Shown here piece after piece: positions 34,513-44,668 of a stretch of DNA of 64,000 nucleotides (its first letter is position 1; every line of letters starts with the position of its first letter). Both the position numbers and the translations under genes were made by a program. The notes under the pieces were generated by a model. It did no database searches. It saw only the letters and a program-made list of their open reading frames with translations, and was not told the DNA's origin. Origin of the DNA: Diplodia intermedia (Eukaryota; Ascomycota; Dothideomycetes; Botryosphaeriales; Botryosphaeriaceae); NCBI GenBank assembly GCA_021495925.1, contig JAKEKT010000079.1, positions 106,891-170,890 of the forward strand, in the 5' to 3' direction.

Positions 34513-35367
34513 GCTGGAGACGAATCCGGTGCGCGCAACAAGGCATCTGGTACTTCTGCCGCGGCCTGGTCTCCACCGCTCATCTAGCAAGATGCGGTCT
34601 TTCTTTAGGGATCTGGAGCAAACGGGTCGGGGGCAGCAGGGGTGGCGTCTAGTTGTCTGAGGATCGAATCATCATGGAAAGCGAAGAGTTACGTGCTTGG
34701 TTCGGCTTCGGAACGGTGATCCTTTGATTGTCTTGTTTTCCCTTTTCCCTTTTCCATGCCTCTGCTCTCTTTGAATCATCCTCCGAGTACACTAGCGATG
34801 CGTGATTCCTTAGGGATGGTGTATCCCCGATTACCAATGATATCGACACGTCTCCTCAGGTCACTCATGCCATGTGGTGAGAATAGGGGTCGACGCTCAG
34901 ACCCGAAGAGTGAGATGATGGGTGAGGCGCCTTCTCCGCACCGATGACGGCACCGCCCCAGGCTCGCGTAGGCAGGCAGCAGCACACTCGCATCGCGAGG
35001 CGGGTCATGTGTGCACTGGAGGGCACAAACCCCTCGCGCAAGCAGCTCGCAACAACCACCGTACGTGGCGTGCTATCATTCACGGGCACGGCGCCAGCGC
35101 GTGAGAAGGGCGGTGCTTCGCAAGCGCGGACAGACGCGGGCATGCAGGACGCGGGCGTCCTATCGGAGAGGCGTGGGCATGTGTCGGGTGTGTGGTGCAG
35201 CAGCGTTGTGCGGGCTGGCCCAGTGTGATCCGCATGCCGCCGCGGCGTTTGCTGCTGGCCAACGCCGACCGCTAAACCGCTTCGGGGGAGCTGCTCTGGA
35301 AATTTTGGATCGCAGCTGGCTGCCGCCGCCTTCTTTGCCTTGCACATCCCCAGAGCACGCAGCAGCC
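34513..35367. promoter_or_regulatory. Intergenic region and YTM1 promoter
   Basis: About 855 bases between 14-3-3 and YTM1, both plus strand. The left part up to about 34800 is T-rich and should carry the 14-3-3 3' UTR. No conserved open frame was found. Confidence 0.5.
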
Positions 35368-36897
35368 ATGGCGAACGAGCCGGCACAGGTGCGCATCCAG
35401 CTCACCACCCGCCATCCGGACATCGCCATCCCCCAGAACCCTGGCGAGCTTCTGGTCTCGACTTGTGAGCCCCAGCCGTGCCCGCGCCGGAATCCCCGCT
35501 GACCTTTCCTCCCGCCAGCCCTCCGCCGATATGCCCTCTCGACCCTCGTGAACGACCTGCTCGAGACGCCGCGACCCATTCCCTTCGAGTTCCTTATCAA
35601 TGGCCAGTTCCTGCGCACCTCGATAGACGAATTCCTGACTGCGAACGGCATCTCCGCTGAAACCACCCTCACCATCGAGTACGTGCGCGCTCTGGTTCCA
35701 CCGGTGCATGTTGCCTCCTTCGAGCATGATGACTGGGTTTCCGACGTGGATGTTCTGTCGAGGCATTCGCATGCTGCGCAGTGGAGCAAGCAGGCCGTTG
35801 CCGAGGGCCAGGAAAGAATCCTGTCGGCTTGCTATGATGGCCTGCTGCGCGTCTGGGATCCTTCAAATTCGCAAGTCATAGCGACCTCGCCAGTAGCGGG
35901 CGGCCATACCTCTTATGCTACCTCTGCGAGATTCCTCTCCCCTACAAGCGTCGTCTCAGCAGGCGCTGACCGGACACTACGCGTTTGGAAATACAGCGAG
36001 AGCCCGGGCGATTCTCTAGCCTCCTCGTCTTTTACCCCGACCCTAGAGCTGTACGGCCACAAGGCTAGTGTCGACAGCATTGCTGTCCACGCGCTGTCTT
36101 CCCGCATTCTTTCCGCTTCCGCTGACGGCAATGTTGGCGTCTGGAGCACAACACCCGCCAACGCACCCGCTGCCCCTACGAACCTGCTGCCTAGCGCCTC
36201 GACTCATTCTAACAAACGCCGAAAATTGGCTTCGAAAGAGTCGCAACAAGCTCCCGGCAAACCTGCCGCTCAACATGGCCCTCTGCAGATGCTCAATGGT
36301 CACACCGCTCCCGTCTCTGCCACCATCTTCGCACCCACCGATCCGACTGTCGCCTACTCAACCTCCTGGGACCACACTCTGCGCACCTGGGATCTACCCA
36401 CGGGGACATGCGTCGATACTCGCACGACCGCGCAATCTCTACTTAGCCTATGCGCTCTTCCGGAGGTGCGCTTGCTAGCAGCTGGAACAAGCGCGCGCCA
36501 CATGACCCTCTTCGATCCGCGTGTTGATGCCCGTTCTGTTGCAGCATTGACGCTTCGTGGTCACTCCAATGCCGTCGTTGCGCTGGCCCCGCGACCTGGA
36601 GATTCATATGGTCTGGTGAGTGGTAGTCATGACGGGACCTGCAGGATATGGGATGTCAGAAGTGTAAGTGCGGGTGTCAAGACGGATGGCAATACGGGTG
36701 GCGGTCAAGTTGGCGAGCCGCTATACCGAATCACGCGAGAGAGCGTTGACGGAGATAGTGAAAGAAGGGTAGGCGGGGATGGCGTCAAGGTGTTCGGCGT
36801 TGTTTGGGACCAGGGCGTAGGTATCGTGAGTGCCGGCGAAGACAAAATGGTGCAAACCAATCGTGGTGAGGAGATAGCCGGCCGTGAAGACGCCTAA
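35368..36897 (+). CDS. YTM1: Ribosome biogenesis WD-repeat protein YTM1
   Basis: Subunit of the Nop7-Erb1-Ytm1 (PeBoW) complex needed for 27S pre-rRNA processing and 60S assembly in the nucleolus; released from pre-60S by the AAA protein Rea1 through its NLE domain. Exon 1 (35368-35464) and exon 2 (35519-36897) give 491 residues. The N-terminal ubiquitin-like NLE domain (about 8-85) holds VRIQLTTRHPDIAIPQ and IPFEFLINGQFLRTSIDEFL. The WD propeller follows, with blades ending in LLRVWDPS, TLRVWKYS, NVGVWST, TLRTWDLPTG, HMTLFDPR and TCRIWDVRS, and the end GIVSAGEDKMVQTNRGEE. A basic loop (NKRRKLASK) interrupts the propeller, as in other fungal Ytm1. The T|CC junction makes Ser and keeps the NLE sequence. 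Confidence 0.93.
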
Positions 36898-38127
36898 GCT
36901 CAAGTTTGAGCTTTTTTTTTTTTTTTTTTTTTTTAGGAACTGGAGGTATTGACGGCGTTCAAAAAAGCGTGGTCGAAATATTTCATTGTCATCCAGCGAC
37001 CTGGCTCGAATGTGCACAAAACAGTGGTGCACGTGGCTTATTTTGGCATGCGGAAAGCGTGGTCTGCGTTACCATTTCGAATGTCTATCTGAAACAGTTG
37101 ATATGTGCGTCTAGGCCAGACGACGTTTGAGAGATGGATAGACCAGGGATAATAATAAGCCTGAGAGGTGAGAGGAGAGAAGAGCACAGCAATGAAAAAC
37201 GAGAAGAAAATGCCCAATAGAGGGATGCGTTAACACCCGGAGGTTCCTGCTACTAGTGAGTGATGCCTCATGTGCAAGACACTGCCCTCGTCTCCCGCAT
37301 AGATCGCCAGAGAAAACATCAGGATGCAGCTGTAGGCTTTGGAATTAGCTAGGAACATCCAAATGTAGTCTTTTAATACACGCGTGAGTAAGGTATACAG
37401 TATCTCCGGCCAGAGTTGGCTGAGAATCATAAAACTCGTTCAGAATCTACGTTGGTACCTATTTCTAGGCTTCGGTGCGTCCCAAAGCCGTTAACTAATT
37501 GCACAAGAGCAAGGTCGCACAATACCTCAAGCTTGTGCCGCTGGTTGAGCAATAAGATCCATCGCTCAATCTTTTTCGTCGGAGCGTTTTGGTTATGAGG
37601 AATCGTCTCTAATCAGCACTCCAACCGTAAGAATGCATCTCTACACTCCAGTCCCCGCTGTGCAGCAAAGAACCTTACAATGCCCCCGGGCTGGCCCGAC
37701 GTCGCTCTTAGCAAATAACACCGAGCCTGAAGCGAACATCAGTTTGTGTAAAGGTCTAGGATTAAGCCGTCCTGCACACCCTTCTGTAATACTATTATTG
37801 GGAATTGCCTTTTTCGTATCTCCACGCGATTTGTTCGTTGGGCCTTTCCCGCACAAAGTCCAACAAACAAATGATCGTCAGAGCCGAGCAGCGGCAACTG
37901 TAGACACGGACAGGGTTTTTCGTACCCAGCAGTCTGTTGTGTTCCCATGCAAGAGAAAAGAACCTGTATCCAGCTAGCAAGCTGGGGGTTTCAGTTTCAT
38001 GCTCAGGTCTTCTCTGCCCCAGTAGATCGGGTGGCCCACGATCTGTTTTCCCTTCAAGTAACCCGTCGCGCCAATCTCTTAGATTGATGCTCGTTATGGA
38101 TATCCTTGTCATGGATAGAGAGTGCTA
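36898..38127. other. Convergent 3' region, no gene seen
   Basis: About 1.2 kb between the stops of YTM1 (plus) and TRM112 (minus). It is more AT-rich than average and holds both 3' UTRs. Apart from the T tract just after YTM1 no structure was noticed; open frames are short. Confidence 0.5.
36912..36934. repeat. 23-base T homopolymer just after YTM1
   Basis: An uninterrupted T run 14 bases after the YTM1 stop codon. Long T runs can mark 3' ends or be reverse-transcription or slippage products; here it is probably slippage in the 3' UTR. Confidence 0.85.
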
Positions 38128-38625
38128 TCAAACCAGGTGGCTGGGCAGCAAAAAATTGGCAATACCCTCCTTGATGGCATACTCGTGTTCGCAGTTGGCA
38201 CACACCAGCTTGCCGGACGTTATCGTGGTCTCAAGAAGCAGGTTATGTAGGGCCTTCAGCAACTGGTTTGGCTCCCCCATTTCTTCCGCCGTGTCCGCAG
38301 TCGCAATTCCAAGCGCTTCAAACTCAGGCGCCTTCTCGGGGATGTTGTGGAGGCCAAGCTGCTCGTTTCCGATGATCAGCAGAAGCGCCAGAGTATTGAA
38401 GAGCATGGTATGGTTCGTTCGCGGATATTTGATGCATACCTCTGAGGCAAGGGTCCGCAGGGCGTCCCACTCCAGACGTGGTAGGATATTGCGGATGAAT
38501 GGGGGGTTCAGGTCGGTTTCAACAACTTCGAGCTCGGCGTCGCGCGGATGGAGAGGGAATGCGGCCGGGCTCGACTTGCAAGCCTTGCGTGCGCAGGTCA
38601 GGAAGTTGAGGGTGAGGAGCTTCAT
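38128..38625 (-). CDS. TRM112: Multifunctional methyltransferase activator TRM112
   Basis: Zinc-binding partner that activates methyltransferases: Trm9 and Trm11 (tRNA), Bud23 (18S rRNA) and Mtq2 (eRF1). It starts MKLLTLNFLTCARKACKSSP with Cys11 and Cys16, has FPLHPRDAELEVVETDLNP and IRNILPRLEWDALRTLASE, and ends CANCEHEYAIKEGIANFLLP, which supplies the second Cys pair. The open frame is uninterrupted (165 codons), but an 81-nt intron at 38359-38439 (GTATGC...GAGCAG) is very likely: removal joins LASE to LGLHNIPEKAPE as in orthologues and gives 138 residues, matching the family length of ~135. Exons are thus 38440-38625 and 38128-38358. Its place just upstream of the Rad60-like gene is probably coincidental. 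Confidence 0.93.
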   Translation of the reverse strand: MKLLTLNFLTCARKACKSSPAAFPLHPRDAELEVVETDLNPPFIRNILPRLEWDALRTLASEVCIKYPRTNHTMLFNTLALLLIIGNEQLGLHNIPEKAPEFEALGIATADTAEEMGEPNQLLKALHNLLLETTITSGKLVCANCEHEYAIKEGIANFLLPSHLV

Positions 38626-39145
38626 GTTGTGTCTGGTTCGTGGCCTGAAAGGTTATCGTTGCAGTGGCGGAAGGAATGGCACAGGAGGAATGCAGGTCTT
38701 CGCGGAGGAGGCTTGGGGTGGGCTGGCGAGAGACACACGATCGGCGGAAGTGCCTTTGGAAATTTTTGGCCCGCCGCCGCGCCGCGACCTCCAAATTAAG
38801 CTTATCTCCCCGCATCGCACTAGGGCCCATTTAGGCTTGTGTCTGTCAAAGCATTCGCGACAACGGGGGAGGCATTCAGCTTTTCGCATCTACGGGTTCG
38901 TTATATTGCTATCGTCGACCGCACCCAGCGCAGCGAGCACAACCAGTCAACCAGGTGGCCTCCGAGTTTCCCAAACGAACGCCAAAAGATGGTCTCGCTC
39001 CAGCCACCACGGCCAAGGGTATCCCTTCATTTCCCATACCAATCCTCAAACGCCAAAGACATACTCGCTCAAGCCAGGACGCCCGTTGCAAGGCCATGCA
39101 GAATTGAATTTGAGGCAAGCTCGTCTACAACTCTGGTCGACCAAA
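38626..39145. promoter_or_regulatory. TRM112 promoter and Rad60-like 3' region
   Basis: About 520 bases between two minus-strand genes in tandem. It must contain the TRM112 promoter and leader plus the 3' end of the Rad60-like transcript. No other coding sequence is supported. Confidence 0.5.
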
Positions 39146-40603
39146 TCAATCGAAATGCATCTCGAGAACGTCTCCATCTTCGAAATCTTCGAGCTCCGCA
39201 ATTGTGCCGCGCGGATCCAACCGCTCCCCATCGAACAGCAGATAGGGCCGCTTGCCGGCAGGAACCTTTAATCTGTGGATAGAGGATGTTGCCACCTTCT
39301 CAAATGACGTTTCCTGCAATGATGAGCATTTCTCTAGATCAAGTCGGTTTCTGGGCTCAATGAAACATACCGGGCCGCATGTGAACTTTGCATCGCCAAA
39401 GTCTTTCGTTCTGATTATTATCTTCGTCCGCCTTAGCTCCTGCTCCATTTCTGGCTCTGGCTCTGGCTCAGGTTCGCGTAGCCGCTGTGCCTCCTTTGCA
39501 TCCTTGTTGAAAATTTCCAATGTTACAGCCTCAATGGTGACCTTGCTGTCATTTTCGTCCCAGTCGAAAGTGTCTTTCATGTGCACGCGGCCGAAAGCAT
39601 CAACAGCCAGGCCTAGGCTTCTACACGTCGCAACATCAAAAAGCCTCCTGCCTTTGAACGTGAAGAAGACCGAGTCTGTCATCTCTTGGTCGAATCCTTG
39701 TTTCTTGCACCAGGCCTGCCTCACCTCTTGTAGACGTTGCGAGAGCTTCCGGGTGACTATGAGCGGTCTAGTGTCTGGAATTCTTGAGTTGATGAATATT
39801 TGTATTGGTGGGTCCAGCGGAGGGGTGAGCCGCGGCATGCTGCCGTCCGTCGCCGCTCCTGGGCTCGACATCTGCCGGTCTCCTGGCTTTACGGGAGACG
39901 CTCCATATGAGGCGTTCCGCTGTCGTGCGAGCCTCTGCTTGCGCCGGGTCTCCCGTATGATCTCCCGGATTTCGGGATCGGATTCGTCGATCTCTTCATC
40001 GGAGTCCGCCGTTACAGTGCGGGTGGCTAGCTTTGAGGCGGTTTCGGCCGGTAGTGGGGCATTGTCGTCGGAGTCCGTGTCGCCAAGGTCAACCACCACA
40101 GCTGACCTAGGCTCGGCTTCGCGTGCTCGGGCGACAGCTTCATAGCGCGTCGAGAGCGAGCGGGCATCAACCTTGGGCGACGGAGGTGAGGAAGATAGTG
40201 ATGAACTCTGTTCAATCGATATGCTGCTCGGGTAGGTCAGCGTGTTGGTACCACGGATAGCTGACGGAATGCTTCACCTCACACCCTCCTCTTGTCGGAT
40301 AGGTATATGGTCCGTATTATTGCTGGAACGATGCCCATCGTGAGCGGTTTTCCGGCGTTTGCCTTGCCTGGCGGCCTCCAGCTCCCTCTTTCTTGCGGTT
40401 TCTTCCTGTTCTTGCAGTTTCTTGACCCTGGTGCGCTCGCGCTCCTCCATGATTGCGGAGAAGGTTTGTTTGGAGCCATCGAACATGGCCGTTGGGTCTT
40501 CATCGTCGGCAGTGTCGGCCTTTTGCTTCCATGACGGTTTCTTGAAGAACGATCGCTTCTGCCTTGGTGGCGCCGCGCCGGCGGCCGAGGCGCTGTCGGC
40601 CAT
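39146..40603 (-). CDS. Rad60/Esc2/NIP45-type SUMO-like domain protein
   Basis: RENi-family genome-stability factor; yeast Esc2 and fission yeast Rad60 use tandem SUMO-like domains to work with the SUMO pathway at damaged forks. Exon 1 (40278-40603) starts MADSASAAGAAPPRQKRSFF and encodes a basic, helical segment. Exon 2 (39371-40223) carries Ser/acidic stretches with possible SUMO-interacting patterns (SAVVVDLGDTDSDD) and the first SUMO-like domain (IQIFINSRIPDTRPLIVTRK to GRRLFDVATC). Exon 3 (39146-39313) completes the second one, ending KRPYLLFDGERLDP and DFEDGDVLEMHFD. The 57-nt second intron (39314-39370, GTATGT...TTGCAG) lacks stops and is a multiple of three, so the frame is also open unspliced. 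Splicing gives CGPETSFEKVA, which fits a ubiquitin fold better. About 448 residues. Confidence 0.82.
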
Positions 40604-40828
40604 AGCTACACCGTTGGAAACCGTGCTTGCGCGGACTGGTGTTGAGAGAGCGGTCGAGAGCAGCGGGCGATGTTGGGAATGAATGGCGTGGGCGAGGCTG
40701 TGACGATGGTGTCGGCGATTGCGCGCCGCGAAACGCCGATGGCGCGCGCGGTCCCGTGAGCTTCACCTCTGCTCCAGACGTACACTTACCATCATCCCTC
40801 CTCACAGACCTTAAACCAGAGAGCAACC
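40604..40828. promoter_or_regulatory. Short bidirectional promoter, Rad60-like and LSM6
   Basis: Only 225 bases separate the two divergent start codons, so the genes almost certainly share a promoter region. No clear TATA element was seen. The GC-rich centre and CT-rich right end (leader of LSM6) fit a housekeeping promoter. Confidence 0.6.
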
Positions 40829-41191
40829 ATGGAAAACGGCGCCACCGATGCAAAGGACCCTTCCGGTTTTCTCAGTGAGATCATCGGCGCCCCAGTCACC
40901 GTCAAGCTGAACTCTGGCGTCGTCTACAAGGGTATGACTGCTGGCTGTGGCCCCATTCATCCATGCATGCGACATCCAAACTGACGCTAAAGGCAGGCGA
41001 GCTCCAGTCCGTCGATGGCTACATGAACATCGCTCTGGAGCAGACTAAGGAGTATGTCGACGGCAAGCTGCGGAGGAACTACGGCGATGCCTTTGTAAGA
41101 GGCAACAACGGTTGGTTTCGTTGCCACTCTGGACCCCATACTTCATCCATGCTTACCCGGCACAGTCATGTACATTTCTGCCGATCATTGA
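40829..41191 (+). CDS. LSM6: U6 snRNA-associated Sm-like protein LSm6
   Basis: Subunit of the Lsm2-8 ring on U6 snRNA (splicing) and the cytoplasmic Lsm1-7 ring (mRNA decapping). Three exons: 40829-40931, 40997-41110 and 41166-41191, giving 80 residues, the usual size. Sm1 is visible as SEIIGAPVTVKLNSGVVYKG and GYMNIALEQTKEY, with the RNA-contacting Asn of DGYMN; Sm2 is FVRGNNVMYISADH, with the last part in a 26-nt exon. Splice phases G|GC and G|TC restore the conserved Gly and Val. The start follows a leader ending AGAGCAACC. Nothing unusual apart from the last exon being so small. Confidence 0.96.
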
Positions 41192-44100
41192 GATGGGGCT
41201 TTGAAGAGCGAGGATCGCAACGAGGAAACTGGCACCTCGTTCTTGAAGCTGCACGCCAAGGCACTTTTCGCACGCCAGCCAATCGCTCCCTCGCCGGGCT
41301 GCAATGTCTCCCGAGCTTCCAACATGGCGTTTCCTGGACAGCCCGCGCCGGCCTTATGCTGCTTCGGCTGGAATCGAGAATGAGCGCTGGGCGAGAGCTT
41401 TGGACTGCAATCTTTAGATTCTTTTCTGATCGGACCGTGTTCCAATCTCCTGCGAGTCGTTGGTTGCACACAAGCGAAAGGATAAGAATGGAAATAGCAT
41501 CATACCTCCAGAGTTCCGAATTATTTATATCAGTATGGGCAAAGTTCCTGTGCTCACCAACGGTTTAACCACTCACAGGACCTGAAATCGGCGCAGACAC
41601 CAAACCCCTGCAACTACCCCGTAGAAGCGCTAATCAGTGATTACTGCTTGAGACGTGCATGAGAGCCGGGCGACTATCCTACCAGCATTACACGCGGTTT
41701 CTCGGCTCGGCGGTACACCATCTATGCTGCTCCATCTTTCCCGCCGTCGGCCAAGCCAGCCAGAAGTATCGGCCATAAGAAACCGTCGGGTTACCCATGC
41801 GGATGCATCGATTCAACCAACTACCAAGCTGCTCTTCAGAGCGATGCCACCAAGAAAACATAAATCTTGTTAAAGGTTCTTCGTCTTACTAGCTCCGTGA
41901 GCGATCTCTAACCAGGACAGTACATGCCACGCATGGCGACTGGTCCCATGCTTTCGAGTTCTGCAGCCGACGGCTCATATCCGATTGTACCGCAAGGCGG
42001 AGAGGAGGGTCATGGTGCATGCTTCGCCCGTTGCAGTACCCACACAACAGAGCCAGCTCATGTTTCTACTCGAGATCATGAGGCGGAGGAGGACAACAGG
42101 ACATCTCGAGTCGCCATTGTCGGTAACAATTAGTTCGTAGAATGCGGGATATGCTGGTGATACAACGGCTGAACTCAGCAAGTCAAGCCTTCCGATCATG
42201 TACGGTAACGGTGACGGTGACGGTGATGGCGACGTCTCTCCCCAATCGCTAGCACCGACAGATCCAAGGTGGCGGCAACCGTTCTCGGCTGCCACGCCGT
42301 TTCCAGCGCTTGGGAACTCTACTCCCGTGCTATGGGCTGCTGCCAAGAGCTGGCGCGGAGAGCTCATGTGCTCTGGTCTTGGCTAGGTATGGGTACAGTA
42401 CACCGGTGCCTCACTTCAGTTTACAGCGTCATGGACAGATGCATAATCACTTGTCGTCGTCTAAAACCACTGTAGCGAAAGAGAAGAGGGTGGGAAAGCC
42501 CCCACACATGTCCAGTCAACCTGAAATCTGCACATGGCGGGAAACCGCGTCTCGACATTAGGCCGATTGTGCGCGTGGCATGAAGGGATCGTGTGATGGG
42601 CACAGACAGGCCGCCTGCGAAGCTGTGTCACCGGATCTGTCAGTACCAGAAAACCAAGCAAATCTAATGCACGAGCGCAGGTCACTGGTGCATGGTCTCG
42701 GTGGGGTTTCGCCCTGTGTAAACGCGCTGCCGTGGTGCACAAAGCTGGATCAACGCGGGTTGTCCTCCGTACCGAAAGCCGCAGGGAAAAGGCTGCCAGG
42801 CGGCTCTTTGGCACAGCATGATGACTTGCAGTAGTCGACCGAAGCCTCGACGAATGCAGAGGATACGGTTCGATATGAAGTCAGCCGAAGAGCAGGAACT
42901 GCTGCCATTAGCAGCGGACGTAGCACAGAAAGCATGTTGTAGACCCACACGAGACGTTCTAATCCCAGGACGGCACAGAGCTGAGCAAGACTTTTCTGCG
43001 AGCAGAGCGGAGGTTTTTGCCAATGCGCTCAGGGAGACCAGACGCAAAGCCTCAAATGAGGGTCGTGGGACGCAGGAAACTTTTGGGGTCTGCTTCTACC
43101 ACTTGCCAGTTGCCGGCCGCAATGGCACCCTGAGCTTGCCATTCAATCGCTCGTCCGTTCGAGACAAGCCCGCATCGGGAGATAGAACGGTCTCACAGAG
43201 GCGGGACTCTGGTTCCGCAGAGGGTTGATCAGGTTCTGGCCGGCACTTCTCCACGCTATGGCCTGGGGATCTGCAACCAAGGCCCGAGCCGCATCGTGCA
43301 GGTCGGGGATGGGAATCCAGCAAGGCAAGCTGTGGAGAAGGCGAGGCGGCGGACGGGCGGCGGACGGTGCCAAGCCAGCACAACATGGATGACGCGGCCG
43401 CGAACATATAAGAGGCCGGCCAGCAGAGGACGGGGGCGCGACGGCGAAACAGCAGCCGCGGGCGGCGAGTGAGTGCGGCGAGACAGCAGACATGCGGTGA
43501 CATCTGGGGAGGGGGTCCGGCGCAGGGCCGGACGAAAACGGGGCACAATGGGAGAGAGAAAAGGGCGTTGTGGCCGGAGGTTGACAATTTCCGGGGAGGC
43601 TCGTCGGGCACCGCAGGAGGCTGGGAGGCGCAAGCGAGGCTGGTTGCGCGCTCGTCAGGCGGCCGTTCGCAGAAAAGCGGGCGGTGCTGAATCGCAGCGT
43701 GGCCGGCCCCTGGGCACTCGGGTGCAACGCTGCCCGCTCGCGGCGGCGCTCGTATGCGGCGGCGGGCAGCGAAGTCTGCGGCCGGGCAACGCACGACGAG
43801 TGGCCGGGCGGGTGCTTGGATCGACGGCGGCCGCTGCACATCCACCGCTAGGCCGCGATCTGACTTCTAATAATGAACGGCTGAATGATCCCTGACGCAG
43901 GCCGCTCTATGCTCCTCGTTCCTTGGGCTGCTTACCTAGCGCTGCCGGCCTCGTATTAGGGTACATGACGCCGGCGCACTCCTGACCCGGCACCGCGACA
44001 CCTGCGAGTCCTCTCCAACGCCCTCTGCATCCGTCCGTCGTCGTCTCTCGTTCAGGGCCTGTTCCTCATTCGCCTCCCAGACGCGTCCAGGTAAGCCCTC

Positions 44101-44668
44101 GCTGCCCTGCTCGGCGCCAGTGCGAGCAGTCGCTCCCGCGCCCCAGCCCACAACAACAGCCCGCCTCACTCGCTCCACCCTCCCGGCCACCGCCTCAACA
44201 CCTGCCCACGAGCCTCTGCCATCGCCTCGGCCAGCGTCGCCCTGCCGTCCGCGCCCCGACTGCTACTGTCTCTGCCGTCTCTACCGTCGTCCGAGCCTGG
44301 CCCAGCGCCCGGGCCCGCGCCGCACGCCTCCTCTCGCCGCTGCGCGTTCGCCGCGATTGGGCCGCTGCACCGTGCCGCGAGCCTTTGGCACTTTCGAATC
44401 TCGCTGCTAACCCGCGCCTCGTCCGCAGAACCTCGACACCATTCGTTTTCCCGCCAGCAGCACTCCCTCACCATCACCGCGAGGCTTGTCGCTGCCGTCG
44501 AGCCACGCTGGGAAGCTCGCATATATCACCCTGCTTCCTACATAGATCTCTGCCGCTCGATCCATGCGCCCGTGAGCAGTCTAAAAGGGTTGCATCTCTT
44601 CGGCTGGGGTCGCTGCCGCTGTTGGCCGGTCCATCCACTCATATAGCGCACTCTCGCTCCCATTCGCC
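41192..44668. other. Long gene-free interval
   Basis: About 3.5 kb with no gene I can support. The first few hundred bases are the LSM6 3' flank. The segment 43250-43860 is strongly GC-rich, with frames open by composition on both strands. From about 43960 to 44660 the plus strand is rich in C and T, like an unusually long leader of the following gene. A TATA-like run (CATATAAGAGG) occurs near 43404 on the plus strand. Confidence 0.4.
42204..42233 (+). repeat. Five-copy GGTGAC-type hexamer repeat
   Basis: Five consecutive hexamers (GGTAAC, GGTGAC, GGTGAC, GGTGAT, GGCGAC) form a short degenerate tandem repeat in non-coding DNA. Origin by slippage is likely; no function is suggested. Confidence 0.8.

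Noticed and set aside
43096..43845. Overlapping 232- and 249-codon minus-strand frames
   Set aside because: Pro/Ser/Arg/Ala-rich in two frames simultaneously; no conserved motif, so judged compositional.
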